A DNA stretch of 28,046 nucleotides from JACMMS01 sp043758775 (GCA_043758775.1 JAYVMU010000016.1:1-28046), one strand, 5' to 3'; counted from the first letter of the stretch, positions 8,231 through 16,647 are shown. Numbers and translations: made by a program. Notes: generated by a model from the sequence alone, not told the origin.

Positions 8231-8260
8231 CAAAAAAGGCTGCAATTGCAGCCTTTTTTG
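8231..8260. terminator. Perfect bidirectional terminator palindrome
   Basis: CAAAAAAGGCTGCAA at 8231-8245 is followed immediately by its exact reverse complement at 8246-8260. This gives a GC stem (GGCTGC/GCAGCC) with an A tract on one side and a T tract on the other. It lies between the + strand gene ending at 8201 and the - strand gene ending at 8290, the correct place for an intrinsic terminator serving both. Confidence 0.95.
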
Positions 8261-8289
8261 TTACTCAGCCATACTTAATAAGTTAAAAC

Positions 8290-8535
8290 TTATTTAGCTG
8301 CTGGAGCTTCTGGAGCTGCAACTTCTGCTTTAGCTGGAGCAGCTTCTGTTGCTTTAACTGCTGCTTTTTTGTGATGGTGATGATGTTTAACAGCTGGCGT
8401 TGCTGTATGTTTTTCCATCGTTGCTGCTGGAGCTGCATCGGGCTTAACTTCTGCTGGAGCTGCTGCATCAGCTGCGAAAGCGTTTACTGATACTGCAAAA
8501 AAACCTACTAATAATGCTGATAAAATTTTGTTCAT
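8290..8535 (-). CDS. Small exported Ala/Pro/Lys-rich protein with a polyhistidine run
   Basis: An 81-residue protein. The longer open frame to 8637 is not used: ATG at 8535 has an AAGGA site 8 bases upstream and starts a good signal peptide (MNKILSALLVGFFAVSVNAFAA). The mature part, about 58 residues, is almost entirely Ala, Pro, Lys, Glu and Thr. It has a central VKHHHHHKK cluster and Ala-Pro-Glu/Ala-Lys repeats, and is probably disordered. Similar small Ala/His/Lys-rich periplasmic proteins are common in betaproteobacteria and mostly unassigned. The histidine run suggests metal or proton binding, but that is inference. The codons are low complexity (GCTGGAGCT units in the + strand view). 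The gene is divergent from the response regulator, with 150 bases between them. Confidence 0.8.
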   Translation of the reverse strand: MNKILSALLVGFFAVSVNAFAADAAAPAEVKPDAAPAATMEKHTATPAVKHHHHHKKAAVKATEAAPAKAEVAAPEAPAAK

Positions 8536-8685
8536 GATAAATTCCTTAAAATTAAAATAAAATCCAAAGTACTGCTTATATGAGATGAATAAGTAGCTAT
8601 TAATCACACTAACCAACAAGTTATGTTTGCTACTCACCGTCCATGGATGTCACAATACTCACTTACACTTACACGAGCCTTACAG

Positions 8686-9390
8686 ATGCGCCTATTAGTT
8701 GTTGAAGACGATAAAATATTGGCCGAGGGCCTGATACAAGCCCTAACCCAAGCGGGTTATGCAGTAGACCACGCGACTAATGGTGAAAATGCAAATGCAC
8801 TATTGCAACAAGCTCCCTATGATTTGGTGTTACTTGATTTAGGTTTACCCAAGTTAGATGGCTTTGAAGTGCTAAAGCGATTGCGTAGCCGTGGCGACAC
8901 TGTCGCGGTGATGATACTCACGGCACAAGATGCCATTGAAAGCCGTGTCAAAGGCTTAGATTTAGGTGCCGATGATTACTTAATCAAACCTTTTAATCTG
9001 ACTGAGTTAGAAGCTCGCGTTCGCGCCCTAATTCGTCGCGGTAAACTTGGTAGCAACTCCTCTTTAATCTGTGGTGATTTAACGTTTAATGCAACTGACA
9101 AAAGTGCGTTTTTCCTCAATAAAATCGATAATCAAACCAAAACAATTAATTTATCTGCCAGAGAATTTGCCTTGCTCGAAACTTTTATGCATAAGCAAAA
9201 TAAAGTCGTAAGTAAAGAGCAGCTTTTAGAATCTTTATGTAATTGGGATAGTGAGCTAGGTGACAATGCAATCGAAGTATATGTGCACCGCTTACGTAAA
9301 AAAATAGCAGTTGCCAACGTACAAATTAGAACAATACGTGGGTTGGGCTATCTGCTGGAGCATGTAAAACAAGTAGAACATGCACAATAA
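8686..9390 (+). CDS. OmpR/PhoB-family response regulator (QseB/PmrA/TctD type)
   Basis: Cytoplasmic DNA-binding regulator of a two-component pair. The start is set at MRLLVVEDD (8686) because response regulators of this type begin exactly there. The open frame extends to 8623, but its extra 21 residues have no family counterpart. With this start the protein is 234 residues. The receiver domain (about 1-115) has the acidic pair Asp8/Asp9, phosphoacceptor Asp51 in LLDLGLPKLDG, Thr in MILTA and Lys in DDYLIKPF. The winged-helix domain (about 130-225) has LSAREFALLE, VVSKEQLLE, IEVYVHRLRKKI and IRTIRGLGYLL. The kinase gene overlaps the last 11 bases, indicating translational coupling. The divergent His-rich gene is a plausible target. 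Confidence 0.93.
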   Translation: MRLLVVEDDKILAEGLIQALTQAGYAVDHATNGENANALLQQAPYDLVLLDLGLPKLDGFEVLKRLRSRGDTVAVMILTAQDAIESRVKGLDLGADDYLIKPFNLTELEARVRALIRRGKLGSNSSLICGDLTFNATDKSAFFLNKIDNQTKTINLSAREFALLETFMHKQNKVVSKEQLLESLCNWDSELGDNAIEVYVHRLRKKIAVANVQIRTIRGLGYLLEHVKQVEHAQ

Positions 9391-10855
9391 CGCTTCTCGT
9401 CAGAAACTAAAACGCCAAGCGCCGCGCCGTTACTCAATTAGCGGTCAGTTATTATTATGGCTAATGCTATGTTTGTTTGTCATTTTATCTATAAGCTCGG
9501 TCACTTCATATTCTCGTGCTTACCACTTTGCTAATTTAGCTTATGATCGATCAATTTTCCGTGTGGCGCTGGCATTGGCGGATCAAGCCGATGTAGTCAA
9601 TAATAAAATTAAAATTGATCTACCTCAAATTGCTGAAGATTTACTCGAGTACGATAAAGACGATTACATAAGCTATCGTATCTCTGCCCCAAACGGTAAA
9701 TTAGTAGTGGGTGATGCTGACATAGCGGCGCCACAGCAAAAAATTCCCAGTGGTGAGCATATCTATTACAACGATACACTTAATGGCGAAAAGGTGCGTG
9801 TAGTCGCCTATGCGCTTCCCATCATACACTCCAAATTAAAGGGCGATTTACTGATACAAGTCGCTGAAACACTTGAAAAACGTGAGTTTATGGTGCGAGA
9901 AATTATTGAAGGTATGTTAATTCCGCAGATTCTTATCATGCTAGTGACTGCACTAGTCATTTTATATAGCGTGAAGCATAGTCTGGCGCCGCTCAATCGT
10001 CTAAAAAATGCGCTATCAGATCGATCACATAATGATTTAAGCCCGCTCGCAACAGGTAATGCACCACTAGAAATTACCCCACTACTCGATGAAATTAACG
10101 CACTAATGCGAAGAGTGGATGAGGGTGTAAACTTTCAAAAAGCATTTATTGCCGATGCCTCACACCAGCTCAGAACACCGCTGGCCGCACTACAAAACCA
10201 GGCGGAGCTAGCGCTGCGCGAGAAACTAAGCAGTAGCACACAACATTCACTAGAAAACATCGCTGCCAGCACTAAGCATTTATCACACATGGTGCACCAA
10301 TTGCTCACTTTAGCACGTGTAGAACCTAGCACTAAAAGCAATTTCACTTTTGAAACCATCAACTTATCAGGCTTGGCAAGAGAGGTCACCACCGAATGGG
10401 TGCCACAAGCGCTCAACAAAAAAATCGATTTGGGGTTTGATACATCAACTGAGTCCGTCATGATTTCTGGCAATCCTTTCATGTTAAAAGAAATGCTAGC
10501 CAATTTGATAGATAATGCAATTTGTTACACTCCACATGGCGGCGAAATTACGGTTGCAATTCTACATAAAGAAAATCATGCAATTTTACAGGTCAGGGAT
10601 AACGGCATAGGCATAGCGCCGGAAAAGAGAGAACAGGTATTTAACCGCTTTTATCGCATACAGGACAATGTAGGTGAAGGCTGCGGCCTAGGCTTGGCCA
10701 TTGTGAAAGAAATTGCCAATGCACATGGTGCGAGTGTCTATATCAGTGGGAATGTCATAACCACTGGCTTGGAAAACAGCAGCATTGCAAAAAAAATGCC
10801 TGGTTGCATTTTTAATGTGCAATTTGAAATTTTAAACACGGTAACACTGACTTAA
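9380..10855 (+). CDS. Two-component sensor histidine kinase (QseC/TctE type)
   Basis: A 491-residue inner-membrane kinase partnered with the overlapping response regulator. The first membrane helix is at about residues 23-45 (LLLWLMLCLFVILSIS). A periplasmic domain of about 125 residues follows, rich in charged residues and resembling the 2CSK N-terminal sensor domain. The second helix is at about 178-196 (IPQILIMLVTALVILYS). A linker leads to the HisKA domain with His262 in FIADASHQLRTPLAAL. The ATPase domain has the N box NLIDNAICYTPHGG, G1 box DNGIGIAPEKREQVFNRFYR and G2 box CGLGLAIVKE. All catalytic motifs are present. The signal cannot be read from sequence. The DUF455 gene follows 13 bases downstream. 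Confidence 0.93.
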   Translation: MHNNASRQKLKRQAPRRYSISGQLLLWLMLCLFVILSISSVTSYSRAYHFANLAYDRSIFRVALALADQADVVNNKIKIDLPQIAEDLLEYDKDDYISYRISAPNGKLVVGDADIAAPQQKIPSGEHIYYNDTLNGEKVRVVAYALPIIHSKLKGDLLIQVAETLEKREFMVREIIEGMLIPQILIMLVTALVILYSVKHSLAPLNRLKNALSDRSHNDLSPLATGNAPLEITPLLDEINALMRRVDEGVNFQKAFIADASHQLRTPLAALQNQAELALREKLSSSTQHSLENIAASTKHLSHMVHQLLTLARVEPSTKSNFTFETINLSGLAREVTTEWVPQALNKKIDLGFDTSTESVMISGNPFMLKEMLANLIDNAICYTPHGGEITVAILHKENHAILQVRDNGIGIAPEKREQVFNRFYRIQDNVGEGCGLGLAIVKEIANAHGASVYISGNVITTGLENSSIAKKMPGCIFNVQFEILNTVTLT

Positions 10856-10868
10856 AATAGTGTAAATC

Positions 10869-11693
10869 ATGCAAAAAAATAACTTAAACCTTCCGTTAGA
10901 ATTGCGACAAAAAGCACTATTACTGTTAATGGAAGCATCGCCTTTAGTCAAAGCGGCAGGAACAGCGCAGCTGTTAATCGCCTGGAATAAAAATACCGCC
11001 TCTCTTGATGTGACCACTGTATTAGTCCCGGAATTAGTGACAGAACAGCCAATTCCAGGCCGTCCAGAAAAACCAGAATTAGTCACACCACTAGCAGTTA
11101 AAAAACGCGCTATGAATACACTGGAAGGCCGTGCTGCGTTGATTCATGCACTGGCACATATCGAATTTAACGCGATTAATCTGGCTTTAGATGCTATTTG
11201 GCGTTTTACCAATATGCCCACACAATATTACGCCGACTGGCTTAAAGTCGCGGCAGAAGAGGCTTACCATTTTGGCTTACTCAATGAACATCTGCATAAT
11301 CTTGGCTATGAGTATGGCAGTTTTTCTGGTCATAACAGCCTGTGGGAAATGGTAGATAAAACCAAGGCCGATGTACTGGCGCGTATGGCACTGGTACCGC
11401 GCACCATGGAAGCACGTGGCTTAGATGCCTCGCCCGTATTGCGCAATAAACTCGCACAAGCAGGTGATAAAGCTGCGGCTGATATTCTCAGTATAATTTT
11501 GTGCGATGAGATTGGTCATGTCGCCATAGGCAATCACTGGTATAACTGGCTATGTGAACAGCGAAATTTAGAACCGATTAGTACCTATGCAAAATTAGCG
11601 TTGGAATATGCTGCGCCAACCTTACGCGGACCATTTAACCTTGAAGCAAGACGTGCGGCAGGATTTAGTGAAGCTGAGTTAGCATTATTGTAA
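10869..11693 (+). CDS. DUF455 family ferritin-like protein (COG2833)
   Basis: A 274-residue cytoplasmic protein of the DUF455 family, which adopts a ferritin-like four-helix fold and is thought to bind a di-metal centre. No reaction is established. Probable metal-ligand residues are in place: HIEFN (His97, Glu99), EEAYHF (Glu130/131, His134), RTMEARGLDA (Glu181) and DEIGHV (Glu214, His217). Other family signatures are INLALDAIWRF, WEM near residue 160 and RMALVPR. It begins 13 bases after the sensor kinase and probably shares its transcript, which is notable next to a signalling pair and a His-rich protein. It ends exactly where the convergent serB stop codon begins. It should not be confused with the tRNA hydroxylase MiaE, another ferritin-like family. 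Confidence 0.85.
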   Translation: MQKNNLNLPLELRQKALLLLMEASPLVKAAGTAQLLIAWNKNTASLDVTTVLVPELVTEQPIPGRPEKPELVTPLAVKKRAMNTLEGRAALIHALAHIEFNAINLALDAIWRFTNMPTQYYADWLKVAAEEAYHFGLLNEHLHNLGYEYGSFSGHNSLWEMVDKTKADVLARMALVPRTMEARGLDASPVLRNKLAQAGDKAAADILSIILCDEIGHVAIGNHWYNWLCEQRNLEPISTYAKLALEYAAPTLRGPFNLEARRAAGFSEAELALL

Positions 11694-12533
11694 TTAAGTA
11701 CTAAAAAGACCAATCACGCCTTCTAGCCCAACAAAATTCAGCGCGTATGTTGCCTGCTGTTGCACGACTGGCTTAGCGTGATACGCCACACTCACACCAG
11801 CCACCGTCATCATTTTCAAGTCATTAGCGCCATCACCTATAGCTATGGTTTGACTGGCAGATAACCCTAAAGTATCACGTAGCTTCAGTAAATTATCGGC
11901 CTTAGCTTGCGCATCCACAATATCACCTAAAATGCGACCAGTGAGTTTGCCATCCATGATTTCTAAAGAATTAGAAACGGCATAATCCAAACCCAACATA
12001 GCTTGTACTTTATCGGCAAAAAAAGTAAATCCGCCAGATACCAGCATAGTTTTTATGCCATATTGCTTGCAGGTATTAATCAACTCTTGTGCACCTGGGC
12101 TAAGCTGCAAGCGCTCATCCACGACACGGTGCAAGGCAGCTTCTTCCAACCCTGCCAGCAATGCCACACGCTTTTTAAGGCTTTCAGCAAAGTCGATTTC
12201 GCCACGCATGGCGCTTTCCGTAATTGCAGCAACCTGTGGTTTGAGTCCAACAATGTCGGCAATCTCATCAATACACTCAATGTTAATCAATGTGGAATCC
12301 ATATCCATCACGCATAAACCAAAGTGGTTTAAACGCTGTTTATCATCAACCAGCGCACAATCAATACTTTGCTCGGTACAGAAATTTTTAACGTCTGTGA
12401 TATCGCTTGAATTAATTTGCAGATAATAGGCATATTCGCCTGTCTGCATAAATGAAGCAGTCACACCGCATAATTGATGGATATGTTGCAAATGTGGCGT
12501 GCGGATTGCAGCACTCTGAACGACTAATCGCAT
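11694..12533 (-). CDS. serB: Phosphoserine phosphatase
   Basis: Last step of serine biosynthesis: O-phosphoserine is hydrolysed to serine in the cytoplasm. A 279-residue HAD-superfamily enzyme with an N-terminal ACT-like region (about 1-70), then motif I MDMDSTLINIECIDEIAD, with nucleophile Asp77 and acid Asp79. Motif II Ser is in MLVSGGFTFF, and motif III/IV is GDGANDLKMM. AKPVVQQQATYALN near the end is typical of SerB. Length and order match E. coli-type SerB. No clear ribosome site precedes the ATG. The stop codon directly abuts the convergent DUF455 stop with no spacer and no visible terminator. The hydrolase gene lies 105 bases upstream in the same direction. Confidence 0.95.
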   Translation of the reverse strand: MRLVVQSAAIRTPHLQHIHQLCGVTASFMQTGEYAYYLQINSSDITDVKNFCTEQSIDCALVDDKQRLNHFGLCVMDMDSTLINIECIDEIADIVGLKPQVAAITESAMRGEIDFAESLKKRVALLAGLEEAALHRVVDERLQLSPGAQELINTCKQYGIKTMLVSGGFTFFADKVQAMLGLDYAVSNSLEIMDGKLTGRILGDIVDAQAKADNLLKLRDTLGLSASQTIAIGDGANDLKMMTVAGVSVAYHAKPVVQQQATYALNFVGLEGVIGLFST

Positions 12534-12638
12534 GATATTACAGCCAAAAAAATAACGCAGTGATTATATCATTGCGCTATTTAGCTACCTTTGTAAATAT
12601 AGGCCAAATTTCCGATAAATGAAAATTTAGTGTAATAA

Positions 12639-13241
12639 TTAACTCGCTAATCCACTCGCGTTATCTACAACCACCGCATACAAATCACGCGTTGCAGCCA
12701 AAGCGCCTTCATGCACTTGCTGGGCAGATACGACAACGCCATTGGGACCTTGTAGCGGACGCGTTGCCGTCGCACTCGCGACAACGGTTGGCTTAAAACC
12801 CAAATTAAAACCGCCATGCGCTGTTGAATTAACGCACATATGTGTCATAAAGCCTGCCAGCACAATATTCTCCACACCTAATGATTTTAAATAAGCTTCC
12901 AATTCAGTTTGTACGAATGAGTTAGGGTAATTTTTAACCACGACTTTTTCACCACTTTTCGGCGCCACTTCCACTGAAATCGCTCCAATATCGGCAGTAA
13001 TATCGTAAGGTGATCCCACACCTGCATCATGCTGGATATGGATAATAGGTGATTTTAAATCGCGCGCCATTTCTAGTAGCCTCTGGCATTCTAAAATAGC
13101 TTCTTCAACGCCTGTGAGTTGCATGACGCCGTGTCTGTAAGTGTTTTGACAGTCAATCATAATCAATGCCGCATCTTTTAAACTAGCGGGGTTATGACCC
13201 ATGCCTGTGATATCGCGCAAACCTGGTGAAGCAGTTGCCAT
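12639..13241 (-). CDS. Isochorismatase-fold cysteine hydrolase
   Basis: A 200-residue cytoplasmic hydrolase of the isochorismatase/nicotinamidase superfamily. The catalytic triad is visible: Asp30 in LIMIDCQNTY, Lys103 in VVVKNYPNSF and Cys136 in AGFMTHMCVNSTA, with the cis-peptide region before the cysteine. The specific substrate (an amide, ureido or vinyl-ether compound) cannot be told from sequence. Nicotinamidase and true isochorismatase are less likely because their extra signatures are not evident. An AGGAGA ribosome site lies about 8 bases before the ATG. It is upstream of serB on the same strand but 105 bases away, so cotranscription is uncertain. The divergent sucC starts 242 bases away. 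Confidence 0.85.
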   Translation of the reverse strand: MATASPGLRDITGMGHNPASLKDAALIMIDCQNTYRHGVMQLTGVEEAILECQRLLEMARDLKSPIIHIQHDAGVGSPYDITADIGAISVEVAPKSGEKVVVKNYPNSFVQTELEAYLKSLGVENIVLAGFMTHMCVNSTAHGGFNLGFKPTVVASATATRPLQGPNGVVVSAQQVHEGALAATRDLYAVVVDNASGLAS

Positions 13242-13264
13242 ACTATTTCTCCTCTTGAATAGGA

Positions 13265-13483
13265 TTGTTTAATTTCCAACTATCCCAATATTATTAGCTA
13301 TACAGCTAAGTCTAGTCCAAATTAAAAAGCAACTCAAGCGCATTTAACTCGCTAATTTTCTTAGGTAATACGCTAAAAGCTGGCATCTAAGCTGCTTTTA
13401 AGCGAAAATTACACTATTAGGAAATAGCACTACAAAATTACTAAAAAATAATAGCGAAATAACAGAAAAATATTGAGAATTTT
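13265..13483 (+). promoter_or_regulatory. Leader region of sucCD with a bulged stem-loop
   Basis: CGCTAAAAGC at 13371-13380 pairs with GCTTTTAAGCG at 13394-13404, giving ten base pairs with one bulged A around a 13-base loop. No U tract follows, so it looks like a leader structure or a protein site, not a terminator. A weak promoter-like pair, TTGTTT 13265-13270 and TATTAT 13289-13294 (18-base spacer), lies upstream. It would give a leader of about 180 bases, but the -35 match is poor. Confidence 0.35.
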
Positions 13484-14650
13484 ATGAATTTACATGAATT
13501 TCAGGCCAAGCAATTATTACAACGTTATGGCCTACCCGTACCTAATGGGCAAGTGGTGCAATCAGAAGAAGCGGCCGCCGCTGCGACCAAAGAAATAATC
13601 GGCAATGCTTGGGTAGTTAAAGCCCAAGTGCATGCCGGTGGACGTGGTAAAGCCGGTGGCGTAAAAATCATAAAATCGGCCAGCGAAGCACAATCAGTGG
13701 CTGGCAGCCTATTAGGCAAAGTATTAGTCACTTACCAAAATGCGCCGGACGGTCAGCCTGTACATCAAATCTTGGTTGAAGAAACTCTGCCTATCGCCCG
13801 AGAGTTGTATTTATCATTATTGGTCGATAGAGGTCTAGAACGCGTAGTGATGGTAGCGTCCAGCGCTGGCGGTATGGATATTGAAGAAATCGCGGCGACA
13901 CATCCAGAATTGATTTTACAAGAAATATGCAGCCCGCTTAACGGCTTGGTCGATTATCAGGCACGTAACTTAGCTTTTAAACTGGGCTTGAGCGGTGATC
14001 AAATTAATGCTTTTACTAAATTAGCTAAAGGCTTATACAAGTTGTTTAAGGAAAATGACTTGGCTATGCTGGAAATCAACCCACTAGTCGTTACTACTGA
14101 TGGGAAATTAGTCGCACTCGATTGCAAAATGAGTGTAGATGACAATGCGCTATATCGCCAAAAATCACTCGCAGAGCAACGTGATTGGTCACAAGATGAT
14201 GCAAAAGAAGCGGTTGCACACCATTCGGGACTCAATTACATCGCACTCAACGGCAATATCGGTTGTATGGTCAATGGAGCAGGTTTAGCCATGGCGACTA
14301 TGGACTTAATCAAACTGCATGGCGGCATGCCAGCTAACTTCTTAGATGTGGGCGGCGGTGCTACAGCTGAAACTGTGGCGAAAGCCTTTAAAATCATCTT
14401 ATCCGACAATAATGTAAAAACCATCTTGGTGAACATCTTTGGTGGCATTATGCGCTGCGACATTATTGCAGAAGGCATTATGACGGCGGTAAAAGAAGTG
14501 GGTATCAAAATCCCCGTAGTCGTGCGTTTAGAAGGTACCAACGTCGAATTGGGTAAAAAAATGTTACGTGAAAGTAACTTAAATATTATTTCAGCAGAAA
14601 ATCTAACCGATGCAGCAAAACAAGCAGTTGCTGCGGTAAAGGCTTTATAG
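13484..14650 (+). CDS. sucC: Succinyl-CoA synthetase (ADP-forming), beta subunit
   Basis: Beta subunit of the enzyme interconverting succinyl-CoA and succinate with ATP formation. At 388 residues it matches E. coli SucC in length. It starts MNLHEFQAKQLLQRYGLPVP and contains the ATP-grasp region (WVVKAQVHAGGRGKAGGVK) and LEINPLVVTTDGKLVALDCK. GNIGCMVNGAGLAMATMDLI and ANFLDVGGGA follow, then LVNIFGGIMRCDIIAEGI in the C-terminal ligase domain. The related malate-CoA ligase beta chain (MtkA) of serine-cycle methylotrophs is the main alternative. The NIFGGIMRCD and LEGTNVELGKK segments are closer to SucC. sucD starts 2 bases after the stop, so the two are translationally linked. Confidence 0.92.
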   Translation: MNLHEFQAKQLLQRYGLPVPNGQVVQSEEAAAAATKEIIGNAWVVKAQVHAGGRGKAGGVKIIKSASEAQSVAGSLLGKVLVTYQNAPDGQPVHQILVEETLPIARELYLSLLVDRGLERVVMVASSAGGMDIEEIAATHPELILQEICSPLNGLVDYQARNLAFKLGLSGDQINAFTKLAKGLYKLFKENDLAMLEINPLVVTTDGKLVALDCKMSVDDNALYRQKSLAEQRDWSQDDAKEAVAHHSGLNYIALNGNIGCMVNGAGLAMATMDLIKLHGGMPANFLDVGGGATAETVAKAFKIILSDNNVKTILVNIFGGIMRCDIIAEGIMTAVKEVGIKIPVVVRLEGTNVELGKKMLRESNLNIISAENLTDAAKQAVAAVKAL

Positions 14651-14652
14651 TT

Positions 14653-15531
14653 ATGGCAATTTTAGTTAATAAAAATACAAAAGTGTTATGCCAAGGCTTT
14701 ACTGGCAAACAAGGTACTTTTCACTCAGAGCAAGCATTGGCTTACGGCACCAAAATGGTCGGCGGCGTGACCCCAGGCAAAGGCGGTCAAATACATTTAG
14801 GTTTGCCTGTATTTAACACCATGCGCGATGCGGTACGCGCAACCGCTGCAACTGCTTCTGTGATTTATGTACCGCCACCATTTGCTGCAGACTCTATTTT
14901 AGAAGCTTGTGACGCAGGCATTGAACTGATTATTTGTATTACCGAGGGCATTCCGGTATTGGATATGCTTAACGTAAAAGCGGCGCTTAAAGCCAACGGC
15001 GTAAAAATGATAGGCCCAAACTGCCCAGGCGTGATTACGCCAGATGAATGTAAAATCGGCATTATGCCGGGCAGTATTCATCTACGCGGCAAGATTGGCA
15101 TTGTGTCGCGCTCCGGCACACTGACTTACGAAGCGGTGCATCAAACTACTGCGCTCGGCTTAGGTCAAAGTACCTGTGTAGGTATTGGTGGCGATCCCAT
15201 TAAAGGGCTGAATTTTATTGAGTGCCTGAGCATGTTTGAAGCGGATCCTGAAACTGAAGCGATTATCATGGTCGGTGAAATTGGTGGCGCCGATGAAGAA
15301 GCTGCCGCCGATTACATTAAACATCACGTCACTAAACCAGTGGCGGCTTATATCGCAGGACAAACAGCACCAAAAGGCAAACGCATGGGTCATGCAGGCG
15401 CGATTATTTCTGGTGGTAGCGGCAAGGCGGAAGATAAAATACAAGCTTTAGAGCTTGCAGGCGCTATAGTGGCTAGTTCACCCGCTGGATTAGGCGAAGC
15501 GGTACAAACTGCTATTAATGCAGCCAAATAA
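14653..15531 (+). CDS. sucD: Succinyl-CoA synthetase (ADP-forming), alpha subunit
   Basis: Alpha subunit, which binds CoA and carries the phosphohistidine. It has 292 residues, as usual. The CoA-binding Rossmann domain begins AILVNKNTKVLCQGFTGKQG, with GTKMVGGVTPGKGG next. The ligase domain has GPNCPGVITP, GIVSRSGTLTYEA and GEIGGADEEAAA. The phosphorylated His247 is in KRMGHAGAI, matching His246 of E. coli. It pairs with sucC 2 bases upstream. The exported ankyrin gene follows after 42 bases (to its preferred TTG start) with no terminator between, so readthrough is likely. Confidence 0.95.
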   Translation: MAILVNKNTKVLCQGFTGKQGTFHSEQALAYGTKMVGGVTPGKGGQIHLGLPVFNTMRDAVRATAATASVIYVPPPFAADSILEACDAGIELIICITEGIPVLDMLNVKAALKANGVKMIGPNCPGVITPDECKIGIMPGSIHLRGKIGIVSRSGTLTYEAVHQTTALGLGQSTCVGIGGDPIKGLNFIECLSMFEADPETEAIIMVGEIGGADEEAAADYIKHHVTKPVAAYIAGQTAPKGKRMGHAGAIISGGSGKAEDKIQALELAGAIVASSPAGLGEAVQTAINAAK

Positions 15532-15573
15532 AGTTTTAGATAATTTGGGATGCAAGCTCACAAGGACTACCCA

Positions 15574-16599
15574 TTGAAAAAATTGACATTATTTACAGTA
15601 ATTTTCAGCTTAACTAGCCTAAGCATAGTATTGCCAGTAGAAGTCAGTGCAAGAACAAAAAACAAAGGGCAACAAGTTGAGGTTGATTCTCAGCCAGACA
15701 CTATGCCATCTGGTCCCAAGCAAGATATTCCATATTTGCTAACCGTTAGTGCTAAAGGTGATGTTAGCACTGTACAAGCAATGCTAGACAGTGGCGTAAG
15801 CCCAAACACCAAAGATGCCGATGATGTTTCTGCACTTATGTATGCTGCACGCAAAGACCAGGCAGTCGTTGCCCAAGTTTTATTGAGCAAGGGTGCTAAT
15901 GTAAATGCTGTCGATAAAGGTGGCTGGACCGCCCTGATGTTCGCCGCTAAAAAAGGCTATCTTGCAACGTCTAAAGTATTATTAGAGAAAGGCGCTGATC
16001 CAAAAATCCGTGATCAATCAGGTTGGAGCGCATACGGTATAGCGGCAACCTCAGGATTTAGTGAAATCATTAATTTAATGTTAAGCCATGGAGTTGATGC
16101 TAATGCAAAAACCGATGACGGTAAAACAGCGCTCATTTATGCCGCAAAAAGTGGCGATGTGGCGACAATTGCGACCCTGCTCGCTCACGGCGCCGATGCT
16201 AGTGCCAAAGACCGTCTGGGTGCTACAGCCCTGATGTATGCTGCGCGCGCTGGTTTTGCACCTGCTGTAGAGGTTATTTTGGACAAAGGCGCTAAAATTG
16301 ACGATGTAGATCATTCCGATTGGACAGCGCTCACCTGGGCAGTAAAAAAGTCTCGGGTTGACGCAACGCAAGCTTTACTTACCAGCGGCGCAAACCCCAA
16401 TCACACCGATTCAGAAGGCACGCCACTGCTACAACTCGCCACCAGTAATGAATCAGTAAAAATTGTAGATTTACTATTAAAATCTGGGGCAAATGTAAAA
16501 GCAAAAGACCAATACGGGCTGACTGCTTTAGTTTATGCCCTTAAAAGCAGAAATACTGAAATTATTAAAATGCTTAAAGATGCAGGTGGTAGCTATTAA
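15574..16599 (+). CDS. Exported ankyrin-repeat protein downstream of sucCD
   Basis: A periplasmic ankyrin protein. I place the start at TTG 15574, not the upstream ATG 15550. AAGGA lies 7 bases before the TTG, and translation from there gives a clean signal peptide (MKKLTLFTVIFSLTSLSIVL, cleavage after VSA). The ATG version has no good ribosome site and adds a charged tail. The mature protein has a short linker and then about eight ankyrin repeats to the C-terminus. Examples are DVSALMYAARKDQAVVAQVL, GWTALMFAAKKGYLATSKVL, GKTALIYAAKSGDVATIATL and YGLTALVYALKSRNTEIIKM. It is 341 residues from the TTG. Repeat registers are regular at 33 residues. The partner is unknown. Its position after sucCD may be accidental. 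Confidence 0.85.
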   Translation: MKKLTLFTVIFSLTSLSIVLPVEVSARTKNKGQQVEVDSQPDTMPSGPKQDIPYLLTVSAKGDVSTVQAMLDSGVSPNTKDADDVSALMYAARKDQAVVAQVLLSKGANVNAVDKGGWTALMFAAKKGYLATSKVLLEKGADPKIRDQSGWSAYGIAATSGFSEIINLMLSHGVDANAKTDDGKTALIYAAKSGDVATIATLLAHGADASAKDRLGATALMYAARAGFAPAVEVILDKGAKIDDVDHSDWTALTWAVKKSRVDATQALLTSGANPNHTDSEGTPLLQLATSNESVKIVDLLLKSGANVKAKDQYGLTALVYALKSRNTEIIKMLKDAGGSY

Positions 16600-16647
16600 C
16601 TTTGCTATCGCACTAAACTATATGAAAATAGCAATTACTTACCCGCT

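Noticed and set aside
8283..8468. Gln/Leu/Lys-rich open frame on the minus strand
   Set aside because: It is an alternative-frame reading of the low-complexity GCTGGA repeats in the His-rich gene, with no ribosome site of its own.
8537..8637. The 34-residue N-terminal extension of the His-rich protein (open frame to 8637)
   Set aside because: The ATG at 8535 has a proper AAGGA site and begins a signal peptide. The extension is an aromatic, non-family stretch lying in the divergent promoter region.
10869..11693. Reading the ferritin-like gene as tRNA hydroxylase MiaE
   Set aside because: Length (274) and motifs such as INLALDAIWRF and RMALVPR fit DUF455. MiaE is shorter and has different ligand spacing.
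13484..15531. Malate-CoA ligase (mtkAB) of the serine cycle
   Set aside because: Key segments match SucC/SucD better, and no serine-cycle genes (mcl, sga, hpr) surround the pair.
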